Positions 35,217 to 44,174 of a stretch of 64,000 bases of DNA are shown here, one piece after another. Positions within the stretch are counted from its first letter, which is position 1, and each line of letters starts with the position of its first letter. The translations under genes were made by a program, and so were the position numbers. A model generated the notes under the pieces. The model did no database searches and was not told the origin of the DNA. It was given only the letters and a program-made list of their open reading frames with translations. Source of the DNA: Amycolatopsis bartoniae (GTDB lineage: Bacteria > Actinomycetota > Actinomycetes > Mycobacteriales > Pseudonocardiaceae); the NCBI RefSeq assembly GCF_014191255.1, contig NZ_JACHWH010000015.1, forward strand, positions 43,516-107,515, written 5' to 3'.

Positions 35217-35259
35217 CAGCTGGTCCGCTCTGCAGGGGATCTGCGCGCCAATCGGACCG

Positions 35260-36324
35260 TCACAGCGGCGGTGCTTCGGAGTCGCGGAGCCTGCGGAGGA
35301 CGAGCGCGAGCATGAGGCGGACCCGCCCGTAGGGTGCGGTGACATCGAACCCGAGCATGCGCTGGGCCCGGCCGACGCGCAGCCGCACCGAGTTGTGGTG
35401 CAGGTGCAGCATGGCCGCGGCCTTCCGCAACGACTCGGTCGCGGCCACCACCTCCAGCAGGCGCAGCATCTCGTCCCCGCCGGGCTCCGCGGCGAGCGCG
35501 TCCAGCACCGGCACCTCGCCGGCCTCCGAGATCGCTTCGACGGGCAGGTAACGAGCCAGCAGCGTGAAGCAGCCGACGTCGTCGATATCGGTGATCACCG
35601 CTTCCTCCGGTGAATAGGGCGGCGACTCGTGGGTGCTGGGGAGCGTGAACCTCAGCAGAGCGCGTGCCGCACGCCAGGACCGCGGGGCTTCGAGGCCCGC
35701 GAGCCGGGGCCCCACCGCGATGTGCGTACCGACGGGGACCGCCAGGTCGGCGGGCACCTCGAGCGGGGTGGTCAGAATGTGCAGCCGGCCGAGCCCGGCG
35801 AGGTGAGTCCCGCCGGTACGGCCACCGAGGCGTTCCGCGACCGTGTGGGCGCTCTTCTCGTCGGCCATCATCGCCAGCACACGGAGCGGCGCCGACGGTT
35901 CGTAGCCGAGCAGCTTCAGCGCGCGCGAGCGGTCCACCTCGTCAGCGGTCCCGTTGACGACGAGCTCGACCAGCGCCGGGTCGCCGAGGACCGGTGGCTC
36001 CCACCGGGCGCGGCCGAGCACGATCCGGCATGTCGCGGCGAGCCGGTCGAGCAACACCGCGTCCAGCGCCGAAACGCGGCCGCCGCGCGTCAACCACACC
36101 TCGGCGCCGGACGGCAATCGGTGTGTGATCGTCTCGGCGGGCCCGGCCTGCCGCGCGCGGGGTGCTGATTCGCTGCACAGTACCTGTTCGGCTAAGCGGA
36201 AACCGACGGCACAACCGCCGAATTCCGCGGTTTCGCGGATCACCGTCGCGAGATCGGCGCATTCTTCGAGCAGCCGGTCGAAATGATCCACGATCCGCAG
36301 CACACCGGGGTCCTCTGAGCTCAT
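35260..36324 (-). CDS. PucR/CdaR-type transcriptional regulator
   Basis: A 354-residue regulator with a degenerate sensory N-terminus, a GGDEF-like central region and a C-terminal PucR helix-turn-helix (SLRKAAAMLHLHHNSVRLRV, then GRAQRMLGFD). Members activate catabolic genes in response to pathway compounds. The ATG at 36324 is supported by a GTGGAGG site; a GTG 12 bases upstream is possible. It is upstream of the esterase and monooxygenase on the same strand and probably controls them. Confidence 0.9.
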   Translation of the reverse strand: MSSEDPGVLRIVDHFDRLLEECADLATVIRETAEFGGCAVGFRLAEQVLCSESAPRARQAGPAETITHRLPSGAEVWLTRGGRVSALDAVLLDRLAATCRIVLGRARWEPPVLGDPALVELVVNGTADEVDRSRALKLLGYEPSAPLRVLAMMADEKSAHTVAERLGGRTGGTHLAGLGRLHILTTPLEVPADLAVPVGTHIAVGPRLAGLEAPRSWRAARALLRFTLPSTHESPPYSPEEAVITDIDDVGCFTLLARYLPVEAISEAGEVPVLDALAAEPGGDEMLRLLEVVAATESLRKAAAMLHLHHNSVRLRVGRAQRMLGFDVTAPYGRVRLMLALVLRRLRDSEAPPL

Positions 36325-36408
36325 GGGGGCCTCCACCTCGTCGTGGCAGTCACCGGCATCACGCGTCGCTTCGACGATAGCCCGCGGCGGTCTTTGGTAT
36401 AAGAGGTG

Positions 36409-36753
36409 TCAGCGCGTGACGCAGTGTTCAATAACCTGGTGGTCGAGTACCGTGTCGAAAACGGCGTGGGGGACCAGTTCCAGGAAGCGTGCCGCGTCAT
36501 CCGTGCTCAGTACGCCGGATTCGCCGCCGCGCACCAGTAAGGCGGGCACACGCAGCGACGAGGCCGCGGCGCCGGGCCGGGCGGATCGATCGGCGGATTG
36601 CGCTGCACCGCGTGGTTTTCCGGTGTGCGAAACCCGGTTGCCGCGTTCCCGCGCATGAACGATGCGACGACCCGGATCGCGTCGCGGGTGAACCGATCGA
36701 AACCGTAGACGTGGCCCTGGACTGACCGTCACTGGGTGACAAAGTGTCCTCAC
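36409..36753 (-). pseudogene. C-terminal remnant of an alpha/beta hydrolase
   Basis: The last third reads LRVPALLVRGGESGVLSTDD followed by AARFLELVPHA, the usual acid-residue strand and following helix of alpha/beta hydrolases. The rest of the frame shows no similarity, and fragments such as YGFDRFTRDAIRVVASFMR appear in another frame just upstream. The nucleophile elbow is missing, so the gene is broken. Confidence 0.6.
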
Positions 36754-36780
36754 GGTTCTGGACCGGCCGGCCGACGACGA

Positions 36781-37415
36781 TGGAGGCAGTCAGGCCGAGG
36801 ATTCGACGTATGGTCGGTGCGGCAGCTGTGCTGCTGGCGACCGTCGCGGCCGTACGGCCACCCGGCACGGAGGCCGCCGCACGAACGTGGGGGATGACCG
36901 GGTTCCGGTAGCGCTCGCGCCCGGCCTGCCCACGGCCCAGGCGGTGGCCGTCCGGCTCTGCGTACCTGGCGGTGACACCCCGGATCTGGCGCCGCTACTC
37001 GTGCCCGGCGCGACGTACGACTCGAGCTACTGGGACTTTCCGGTCAAGCGGAATTCCTAGCGGACTTCATGAACGCCCACGGTCGGGTGACCATCACGTT
37101 CGAGCGGCTCACCGCCCGGCGAGCTCGCGACCTTCCCGACCGCCATGGCGGGCGTGCAGTCCGACCTGAGCGTGGCGCCGGTGCTGCTCGCGCAGGGCAG
37201 TGGGGGAGCGCATCTTCCATTGCGCCATCGGGCCGTGCGCGACCGCCGGGGGAGTGGCCCTTGCCGAGAGACCGCGGTATCCCGTCGCGCGCTCGGTCAC
37301 GCCGTTCGCCCTGGCTGGCAGCGGGCACGACCTCGACCTCGCGCCGAACGCCCCGGAGTTCTTCGCCCGGGCCCTGCGGTGGATCGACGAGACCGTGAGC
37401 CTCCGCCAGGTGTAG
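36781..37415 (+). pseudogene. Degraded secreted alpha/beta hydrolase
   Basis: The pieces are in consecutive frames. An ATG at 36781 gives a signal-peptide-like start (RRMVGAAAVLLATVAAV) that hits a TAG near 36910. The next frame has LCVPGGDTPDLAPLLVPGAT and YDSSYWDFPV, typical of secreted actinobacterial hydrolases, and then a stop. Later frames have ELATFPTAMAG with DLSVAPVLLAQGS, and finally FALAGSGHDLDLAPNAPEFF with the catalytic His, ending at 37415. At least three frameshifts or deletions separate the parts. Confidence 0.75.
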
Positions 37416-37510
37416 CGAGGGGCTGGCGTCTCGTTCGGAAAGTACCGGGGGCGCGGGGGTTCCGTGCCCGCGTCCTCCCGCGCTGAACACCCTCCCGAAA
37501 GGACGGATCG

Positions 37511-37873
37511 ATGACGATCACCGTGGACGGCAAGCAAAAGGTGCACGAGCTCACCGACGCCATGACGGAGCGGCCGTTCGTACCCGCGGGCTTCCCGGCG
37601 TCGTACGTCGGGAAGGAGGCCATCGTCGGTGGGATGCCGAACATGCCCGGCCCTTCGAGTGCTTCACCGCACGTGACGTCGAGGCGTTCGCCACCGACGA
37701 GGAGGAGAACTACTTCGTGGAGTGGACGGGCCGTTCGGTGCTGCGCGGCAACGGTGGCGCCTACGACCACCACTATGTGCGTGGTGAAGGCGCGGGACGA
37801 CAAGGTGACGCTCCGGCGGGAATACTGGGACGCCAGGGTGGCCGAGCGGGCCTTCGCCGGTGTCGAGTCCTAG
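37511..37873 (+). pseudogene. Frameshifted SnoaL-like gene
   Basis: It starts as TITVDGKQKVHELTD and FVPAGFPASYVGKEAI, the front half of a SnoaL-like domain. It then shifts to a frame with NYFVEWTGRSVLRGNGGAYD and shifts again to KARDDKVTLRREYWDARVAE, the C-terminal strands, stopping at 37873. All parts are recognisable but no frame is intact. Confidence 0.75.
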
Positions 37874-37881
37874 TCTTCGCA

Positions 37882-37907
37882 ACAGATCTCACAGATCTGA
37901 CAGATCT
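37882..37907. repeat. Three ACAGATCT units spaced 9 bp apart
   Basis: ACAGATCT occurs at 37882, 37891 and 37900, each unit holding a palindromic AGATCT, immediately upstream of the ribosome site of the oxidoreductase gene at 37927. It may be an operator array or a simple tandem repeat. Confidence 0.7.
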
Positions 37908-37926
37908 ACAGAGAGGAGCCGGGGCC

Positions 37927-38862
37927 ATGCGCGCCATCGGTCTGGACACTTTCGGAGGGCCTGAGGTCCTGCGGGCCTTCGACCTCCCGGTCCCCGCGGT
38001 CGGTCCCGGCGAGATCCGGATCCGGGTGGCGGCCGCGACGGTCAACCCGGCCGACCTCGTGTTCCGGGCGGGAGCCCGGTCCGATGCCCTAGGCACCCGG
38101 ACGCCGCCGCACGTCCCGGGTATGGAGGCGGCGGGCACCGTCGGCGCGGCCGGTGAGGGCGTGCCCTTCGCCCCCGGTGACCGCGTCATGGCGATCGTCT
38201 CGCCGTTCGACTCGCCGACCGGGGCCTACGCGGAACAGGTCGTCGTGCCCGCGGAGCAGGCGGTCGTGATCCCGGCGGACCTCGACTTCGCCGGCGCAGC
38301 GACCCTGCCGATGAACGGGATGACGGCGGCGCTCGCACTGGAGGCACTTGGCCTTGAGAAGGGCGCGACGCTCGGGGTGACGGGAGCGGCCGGGGCGGTG
38401 GGCGGGCTGGTGGTCCAGCTCGCCCGCGCGGCAGGGCTGGTGGTCCTCGCCGACGCCGCGCCCGCGGACGCCGAGCGGGTGCGGGCGCTGGGCGCCGACC
38501 ACGTCGTAGAGCGCGGGGATGCGGTCGCCGCGCACCTGCGCGCCGTCCAGCCTGACGGGGTGGACGGGCTCGTCGACTGCGCGGTGCAGGACGAGCTGGT
38601 GGACGCCGCGATCCGGGACGGCGGGGCCCTGGCCTGCGTGCGGCCCCGGCGGACTTCGCCGGGTCGCGGGATCGAACGGCACCACGTGCTCGTCACCCGC
38701 GATCGCGGCCGCAGCGACCTGCTGGAGCGGGTGCGCGACCTGGCCGCCGCCGGGGCGCTGCGCCCGCTCGACACACGCGTGCGGGACGCGGCGGAGGCGA
38801 GCGCGGCGCACGACGAGCTGGCGCGGGGCGGGGTGCGGGGCCGGATCGTGCTGCGGTTCTGA
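37927..38862 (+). CDS. Quinone-oxidoreductase-like medium-chain dehydrogenase
   Basis: A 311-residue zinc-free MDR protein: N-terminal GLDTFGGPEVL, TVNPADL, a PGMEAAGTV loop and the NADPH-binding VTGAAGAVGGLVVQLA. No zinc ligands are present. It should reduce a quinone or an enone with NADPH. The ATG at 37927 follows a GAGGAG site 8 bases upstream. It is the only intact gene among the broken genes of 36.4-39.5 kb and is preceded by a 9-bp-spaced repeat. Confidence 0.92.
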   Translation: MRAIGLDTFGGPEVLRAFDLPVPAVGPGEIRIRVAAATVNPADLVFRAGARSDALGTRTPPHVPGMEAAGTVGAAGEGVPFAPGDRVMAIVSPFDSPTGAYAEQVVVPAEQAVVIPADLDFAGAATLPMNGMTAALALEALGLEKGATLGVTGAAGAVGGLVVQLARAAGLVVLADAAPADAERVRALGADHVVERGDAVAAHLRAVQPDGVDGLVDCAVQDELVDAAIRDGGALACVRPRRTSPGRGIERHHVLVTRDRGRSDLLERVRDLAAAGALRPLDTRVRDAAEASAAHDELARGGVRGRIVLRF

Positions 38863-39040
38863 GCGGTGCGGCTCGTCGCACGGAGAAGAACAAGATGGAG
38901 ATCCCGGTCGAGGTCCACGACCGGCCGTTCGGACGCGCTCATCACCGTCGTGGAACGCAAGACCCGGGCACGGTCCTGGTCCGCCCCGCCGCCGCCCCCA
39001 GCGCGCCCAACGGGCGGCGACACCCGAAAGCTGAAACGCG

Positions 39041-39058
39041 GTTCACCTTTTGGCGAAC
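39041..39058. promoter_or_regulatory. Near-palindrome GTTCACC-TTTT-GGCGAAC
   Basis: The arms match at six of seven positions and lie 30 bp before the truncated TetR start at 39088. This is the usual place for a TetR autoregulatory operator and is probably now non-functional. Confidence 0.4.
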
Positions 39059-39087
39059 TGGCGGCCTTCCGGCGGTATCCTTTCGGG

Positions 39088-39267
39088 GTGACAGCAGGCA
39101 ATCAGGTGCGAGGTCCCTACGCGAAGACCGCTGGGCGCGTGGAGCACATCCTCGACGCGACCGCGGAGCTGTTCGCTGCCTCGGGGTACCGGGCCGCCAC
39201 GATGAAGGACATCGCGCAGCGGGCCGGCCGGATGGGATCCCGAAGGGACCGGCACGTTCTCCCGTGA
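39088..39267 (+). pseudogene. Truncated TetR regulator (DNA-binding part only)
   Basis: From GTG 39088 the frame reads a TetR N-terminus: RVEHILDATAELFAASGYRA, then ATMKDIAQRAG, after which similarity ends abruptly at about 39230. It lacks the rest of the recognition helix region and the whole ligand domain. The break coincides with the start of a foreign C-terminal fragment at 39236, so a deletion fused two genes. Confidence 0.8.
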
Positions 39268-39436
39268 GGTGCTGGCATCGCCGGGCACGAAGGTGCGAGT
39301 ACAGCACACCGTCACCTACAGCGAGCCCGGCACCTACACGGCCGGTCTCAAGGTCGAATCCAACCGCGAGGGCAGCAGTGGCCCCTTCTGGCAGGTCGAG
39401 AACATCGGTCGCATCAAGGTGATCGTCACCCCCTGA
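39236..39436 (+). pseudogene. C-terminal fragment of a secreted beta-sandwich protein
   Basis: In a frame that starts without any start codon, 66 residues read as a PKD-like beta-sandwich end: GTFSREVLASPGTKVRV, VTYSEPGTYTAGLKVESNR and ENIGRIKVIVTP, then stop. Such tails occur at the end of actinobacterial secreted hydrolases. A terminator follows immediately, so the 3' end is authentic and the 5' part was lost in the fusion with the TetR remnant. Confidence 0.6.
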
Positions 39437-39449
39437 CGATCCACCCCAG

Positions 39450-39474
39450 GGCGGCGCCGGTTTCCGGCGCCGCC
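39450..39474 (+). terminator. 11-bp hairpin after the secreted-protein fragment
   Basis: GGCGGCGCCGG at 39450-39460 pairs with CCGGCGCCGCC at 39464-39474 around TTT, followed by TTCTCC. It lies 14 bp after the stop at 39436. Confidence 0.85.
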
Positions 39475-40037
39475 TTCTCCATGCCCCGAGGCAGCACCGA
39501 ATACGCTCGGCTCGGAAGCTGCTGAGTCGGCGCACTGGTAGAAATAGCCGTGGTCCTCGGCGAGTGTGTCGACCCGCTATGGGCAAGGTCAGGTAGGACC
39601 CGTCGGGGCCACCCATGCTCACCGAGCAAGGACCAGACCCGCCGCAGCCCCGCACTCGGGCCAGCCTGGCGGTGCCGGTCCTGGGTTCCGAGTTCAGGCC
39701 CTTCCCAGCCCCGGCCGGTCCCGCGCTCTCAGCGGATCACCGCTTGGAGCTGTGCGGCACGTGCCTGGACGCCGGCGCCGTTCGGGGTGCAGAACTCCGT
39801 CACCATCGCCAGGAACCACTCGGACGCCGCAGCGGGCGCAGCGGTCACGTCCGGACTGGACTCGACCCTGATCCGGCGGGGCCGGGTTCGTCAAACGACG
39901 GCGCGATGGCGTTGAGCTCTCGCCGGGACGTGCCGAATCTCGCCGGGGGGACGACGCGGTACTGCCCCGCACAGCGTCCGAGGGAAAGCTGTGGCGGCCG
40001 GAGATCGCCTTGACCAGGGGTTTGCGCGTATCCGCAG
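39475..40037. other. Region with no convincing gene
   Basis: About 560 bp of GC-rich sequence. Open frames on both strands lack ribosome sites, similarity or codon consistency. A short minus-strand frame ending at 39729 (EWFLAMVTEFCTPNGAG) looks faintly protein-like but cannot be named. It is probably decayed DNA continuing the graveyard. Confidence 0.5.
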
Positions 40038-40077
40038 GGGGTGGGTCCCGCCGTTGGTGAGCGGCGGGACCCACCCC
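40038..40077. terminator. 16-bp perfect hairpin downstream of the first rhamnosidase
   Basis: Positions 40038-40053 pair perfectly with 40062-40077 around an 8-base loop, followed by TTT on the plus strand. It lies 30 bp beyond the stop of the minus-strand glycosidase. Confidence 0.88.
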
Positions 40078-40108
40078 TTTGGTCGTGGCGATCAGGGCGG
40101 TGGGACGA

Positions 40109-43100
40109 TCACCGCCCGTCCTTGTGGGGGTGAGCCTCGACCACTTCGATGGCGAAGGTCTCGAGTGTGATGGTGCCTTGCAGGCCGTAGGGTGCCACTG
40201 CCCCGGCGACGGTGTTGGCGGCGGGCAGGTTGGGGTAGCCCAGCGCCCTCATCTGGTTGCGCAGCGAGCTCGATACTTCGAGCTTGATCGTGTTGGTGCC
40301 GGCTTTCAGGGCGGAGCTGACATCGATGCGTCCGGTGATGAAGTCGTAGCCGGGGATCTTCTGCCCGTTGACCCAGACCTGGGCCAGTGCGCCGCCGGTG
40401 GAGCCGATGTTCAGGTAGGCACCGTGGGAAGCGTTCCACGTGCGGGGCAAACCGAATGTGGTGGTGTATGTGCCGACACCCGATACCGACGCCGGATCCT
40501 GGGCGGTGAACGTCATTTCGTTCCAGGGGATGAGCCTGGTCGTGCCCACGTCGATGTCGGTCTTCTTCGTCGTGTAGTAGACCTCCTTGGTGGTGTAACC
40601 CTGACGAACTTCGGTCAGGGTCTTCTTGTCGCCCGGTGTCCAGCTGTTGAGTATGAGGTTCCATGGTGCGTCGGTCAGGTCGACGTCGGCCGGTACGGTG
40701 ATCTTCTTGGTCACGGTGGAGCCGTTGGCCAGTGTGGCGGTGTACGTGCCCGATTCAGTGGCGAGGAGGGCCGCGCCGTCGGCGGTCACGACGCTCTGCG
40801 GCGCGTTGGTGCTTCGCAGGGGGGCGGCAGTCTTGGTTCTGAGGTCCAGTGCGATCACCGTGGTTTCTCCGGGCGCGAGAGTCACGTCGAACGAGGTCCG
40901 TCCGCCGGAGGTGGTGTACGTGGCCAGTGCCTCGATGTCGCCTGACCAGGTGTTGATGCGATGGGGTTTGCCGACCGCGTCGACACTGATGGTCGTCGTG
41001 GCGGTTTTGGCGTCGATCGGCGTGTTGTTGTAGTCGCCCCGCTTGTCCATGTAGTTGTACGCCCACAGGTACACCGTGTCCTGGGTCCTGCGCATGGCCG
41101 TCAGGACGGTCTGGTTCGGCTTCGCGTATTCAGCTCGGGGGCGTACCCCGAGTCGCTGCAGAGCGCCGTACACGCCGGTCTTGCCGTAGTAGTACGTCGT
41201 CTCGTAGTCCGCGGCTCCCGGATCGGGTACCGTCGCGCTCTGCGGGACGTTCGCGTTGACCATTCTCACGTTCGGAAGTTTTTCCAGGCGCGCCATCACC
41301 TTGGCCAGGTCCGCGTCGGTGCCTTCGTTGCCGAGGGTGTGGACTGCCGCCTGGGCGTTCAGGTAGTTCCTGGTCGAGCTCAACGTCTCGGTCAAACCGT
41401 TGACGATGACCACGGGCAGCCCCTGCCGGGCCAGGTCGTAGACTGCCTGGGCGCTCTTCAGCCGGATGGAGTCCTGGTAGATGACGACTGCCTGGTATCC
41501 GACGTTTTCGGGAATCAAGCCCTCGGTTCTGCTGTAACGGACACTCCGGCCTTCCAGGATTTCCGGCGCGAAGTAGTCGTAGGTGTAGCCGTTGTCCTGC
41601 AGTTCCAGATCCTTGAAGTACGCCGCCTTGCGGTGCCGCATGTTGTCGATCGCGGGCGCACCGTTGTTGTAGGCGTAGTCGGTGCGCAACACCGCCAGGT
41701 CGATCTGCGGCTTGCCCTGTTGCAGCACCGCTTGGGTCCGGGCGATCATCGCCATGTAGTCGGCGTACTGCGTGGACTCCGGCTGGCGCGGACCCCACCG
41801 TTCCGAGAACCGGGCGTACATGCCTTCGTGGCCCGGCCAGTACGTGCCGTTCCAGGGGTCCGACGGGTTACTGGAGTCGGCGCCCGAAATGCTGGAGTAG
41901 CCGTGGAACACGGTGTGGCTGATCCCGGAGGCGAACTGGGTGTTCATGATCTGCATGAACCGGTCCTGCGGCCAGGTGTAGTTGTTCCCGCTGATCGCCC
42001 CGGTCTCGCTGGAGTAACGCAGCCCGTGAGTGTGAGCGGCGCCCGCCAGTGACCGGTGCGCGTCCAGCTGGTTCCCGAACTCGAGTGATTCGGTCTCCAC
42101 GTAGTCCACCGCTTGGGCCGGCGTGGTGATCTCGTAGTTCACGCCGTAGGAGATCTCCGCCCGCAACTTCATGTTCATCTCGTCGTGCAGGTAGGCCCGC
42201 AACGGCTTGAGAACGTTGTCGGTGTACATTTCGGTGATCGTCTGGAAGAAGTCGTTGCGAACCTTGTTCACCCGCACCTGGTCGGAGCCGGTGGTCGCGA
42301 ACGAAGTGTCCCGTGCCCGGGAACCCAGCCGGATGATGTGCGGCAGATACGGTTCGAGGCTGTACCCACGGCGTTTCCGGAACTCGCTCAGGAGCGTGGA
42401 GCCCCAGAATTCACCGCCGTTGGAGTTGCTGGTGGAGATTTCCAGTGAGTCCATGTACATCTCGCCGCGACCGTTTTCGATGATGGCGGTCTTCAGCTCG
42501 TGGTCGTTGAACACCTCGTTCCGGTAGTAGTCGATGAAGTCCTGCATGCCGGCCGGGTCGATGTAGTTGATCGTCACGTTCTGCGTGGCCGAGGGCGTCG
42601 GTGCCTGGCCGGTGGCCTGCATCCAGAACGCGTAGACGTCCCAGGTTCCGGTGTCCGCAGGCGGCGTCCAGTTCAGGGAGTAGGCGGCTTTGCCGGTGGG
42701 GTCCTTCATCGTGCTCTGGGTGACCGGGGCGCCGTTGAGGGTGACGTTTCCGGTCAGTACCACCGACTTGTCGGTGTAGCTCATGGTGCCGGAGATGCTG
42801 CCGTCAGCGGTGACCGTGCCGGTGTTGTTCTCCGCCCGTTGTATCGCGACCACAGCGATCAGGTCCTGGCGTACGGGTCCGGCCACTGTCATCGCGGAGC
42901 GCTTCAGCGTGCCGCTGAACGCGGTCCCGCCGGTGGCGGTCTGGATGGCGTAGCCCAGTGCCTTGCCGGCTCCGTCGTCGTCGAACTTCAGGTTCTCGAT
43001 GGGCAGGTTCGCGTTCGCCCAGTGCGTACCGCTGGTCATGGAGAAGCCCATGCCGTACTTGTTGGCTTCCTGGATGATGAGCTTCGTGTCGTTCTTCCAC

Positions 43101-43495
43101 TCGTCGGACCCCCAGCTGTAGATCTGCTGGGGAGTCTTTCCCGTGGTGTTGGTGACGAAGACCGTGTCGCTGAGGTTGCTGTCCACATTGGGCTCGGGCA
43201 TGCAGACGATCTCCACCGAGCCGATACCCATGTCGTGCAGGGTCTTCATGTCGGCCTTGATGGTCGCGTCGGTGTGCAGCCCTTCGGCCAGCCACCACCT
43301 CGTGCCCGGCCGGTACTTGCCCTCGGGATTGTCCAACAGGGCGTGCTGCGCCTGGATGAACCTGTCGGCGATGCTCGCCGGCGAAGCAGCGGCAGAGCCG
43401 GCGCCGACCACACCTGAGAGTGCCAGCGCCATGCCGGCACCACCGCTGATCTTGAGGAAATCTCGCCGGTCGAAACCGGGTCTGCTGTTTTCCAT
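40109..43495 (-). CDS. Secreted GH106-type glycoside hydrolase (probable alpha-L-rhamnosidase)
   Basis: An 1128-residue exported enzyme. The N-terminus has a Tat motif, RRDFLKISGGAGMALALSG, ending in AGSAAA. Next comes RPGTRWWLAEGLHTDATIKA, the conserved opening of the GH106 catalytic domain, later segments such as SHTVFHGYSSISG, and a C-terminal galactose-binding-like sandwich (GVGTYTTTFGLPRTW, QVWVNGQKIPGYD). GH106 members release rhamnose from pectins, glycosides or surface polysaccharides. It shares domain order with the gene at 44887. The ATG at 43495 follows a GGAGGA site. Rhamnose specificity is inferred from the family. Confidence 0.87.
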   Translation of the reverse strand: MENSRPGFDRRDFLKISGGAGMALALSGVVGAGSAAASPASIADRFIQAQHALLDNPEGKYRPGTRWWLAEGLHTDATIKADMKTLHDMGIGSVEIVCMPEPNVDSNLSDTVFVTNTTGKTPQQIYSWGSDEWKNDTKLIIQEANKYGMGFSMTSGTHWANANLPIENLKFDDDGAGKALGYAIQTATGGTAFSGTLKRSAMTVAGPVRQDLIAVVAIQRAENNTGTVTADGSISGTMSYTDKSVVLTGNVTLNGAPVTQSTMKDPTGKAAYSLNWTPPADTGTWDVYAFWMQATGQAPTPSATQNVTINYIDPAGMQDFIDYYRNEVFNDHELKTAIIENGRGEMYMDSLEISTSNSNGGEFWGSTLLSEFRKRRGYSLEPYLPHIIRLGSRARDTSFATTGSDQVRVNKVRNDFFQTITEMYTDNVLKPLRAYLHDEMNMKLRAEISYGVNYEITTPAQAVDYVETESLEFGNQLDAHRSLAGAAHTHGLRYSSETGAISGNNYTWPQDRFMQIMNTQFASGISHTVFHGYSSISGADSSNPSDPWNGTYWPGHEGMYARFSERWGPRQPESTQYADYMAMIARTQAVLQQGKPQIDLAVLRTDYAYNNGAPAIDNMRHRKAAYFKDLELQDNGYTYDYFAPEILEGRSVRYSRTEGLIPENVGYQAVVIYQDSIRLKSAQAVYDLARQGLPVVIVNGLTETLSSTRNYLNAQAAVHTLGNEGTDADLAKVMARLEKLPNVRMVNANVPQSATVPDPGAADYETTYYYGKTGVYGALQRLGVRPRAEYAKPNQTVLTAMRRTQDTVYLWAYNYMDKRGDYNNTPIDAKTATTTISVDAVGKPHRINTWSGDIEALATYTTSGGRTSFDVTLAPGETTVIALDLRTKTAAPLRSTNAPQSVVTADGAALLATESGTYTATLANGSTVTKKITVPADVDLTDAPWNLILNSWTPGDKKTLTEVRQGYTTKEVYYTTKKTDIDVGTTRLIPWNEMTFTAQDPASVSGVGTYTTTFGLPRTWNASHGAYLNIGSTGGALAQVWVNGQKIPGYDFITGRIDVSSALKAGTNTIKLEVSSSLRNQMRALGYPNLPAANTVAGAVAPYGLQGTITLETFAIEVVEAHPHKDGR

Positions 43496-43611
43496 CAGTC
43501 CTCCTGGGACAAGGCGGGGAACGGTTCTTGCTTCTGTGTCCGAACGTCACTGTCGACGGCGCGGCCGCCACCCGCGCGCATGGCTGCACCGAGGGGCGGA
43601 TCGCCGCTCAG

Positions 43612-43848
43612 TCAGGCAGACAGAGGACTTTTCCCCGTGGCGACGCCTAGAGCGCCAGCCGCGAGCAGCGCCCACGCATCGCTTGCGGGCATTGATCGGC
43701 CGTCGACGACACGAGGGTGGGGACGGACGCGTGGTGCACCAGATTTGCTGCCGTCGCCCGGCTGCGCTTGCGGCCATGGATCCGCGAGAGCGGGTTGGCG
43801 CGCCTTCCGCCGATGCGGTGCAGCATCGTTCGTGCCGTACGCGGTCAC
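43612..43848 (-). CDS. Possible 78-residue leader protein upstream of the rhamnosidase
   Basis: A GTG at 43848 sits 4 bases after a GGAGAG site in the same leader layout that precedes ATG 47718. The product is proline- and arginine-rich with a final hydrophobic stretch (SDAWALLAAGALGVATG). It could be a small exported or membrane protein co-transcribed with the 43495 gene, or a remnant of a disrupted start of another glycosidase. No homologue recognised. Confidence 0.3.
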   Translation of the reverse strand: MTAYGTNDAAPHRRKARQPALADPWPQAQPGDGSKSGAPRVRPHPRVVDGRSMPASDAWALLAAGALGVATGKSPLSA

Positions 43849-43850
43849 TG

Positions 43851-43888
43851 GCCTCTCCGTTGAGGACGCAAGGATTTAAACGTTTCAA
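43851..43888 (-). promoter_or_regulatory. LacI-type operator and conserved leader (copy 1)
   Basis: GGATTTAAACGTTTCAA (43872-43888) contains the palindrome AAACGTTT with a central CG, as in LacI-family operators. Seven bases away lies GCCTCTCCGTTGAG (43851-43864), whose complement carries the GGAGAG ribosome site. The same arrangement occurs at 47723-47760, so the two glycosidase units share control. Confidence 0.6.
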
Positions 43889-44174
43889 GCTGGCGCACCC
43901 AGTCTTCAACGCGCACGCGATCGTTGTCAAGCGCCAAACGTCGCCTTCGCGCGCCGGAATCGGTTCAGGATCCGGAACTCAACCACCGTTCACAGCGACC
44001 TCCCCGCGATCTGAGATGCCAGGACACCCACGCTTGGCTGCGATTTCGCCGAACCGTCGGACTCGGCACCCAGAGCCCGGAGGCGATCGATGTGCCGCAC
44101 GCCGCGAACAGTGATCGCTGGTACGCGAACCTGCCGCCGGCTGCCGGGGAGGTGTCCGGTTTCCGGGCGCAGGC
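43889..44174. other. Intergenic region upstream of the first glycosidase unit
   Basis: About 285 bp between the copy-1 operator and the stop of the TetR gene. It must hold the minus-strand promoter for the glycosidase unit. No coding frame or hairpin stands out. Confidence 0.5.

Noticed and set aside
37882..37907. CRISPR or replication iterons
   Set aside because: The units are only 8 bp at 9-bp spacing with three copies, no spacers, no cas or rep genes.
38863..39087. Small ORFs before the truncated TetR gene (for example from 38893)
   Set aside because: The translations show no similarity and the frames overlap each other; treated as decayed intergenic sequence.
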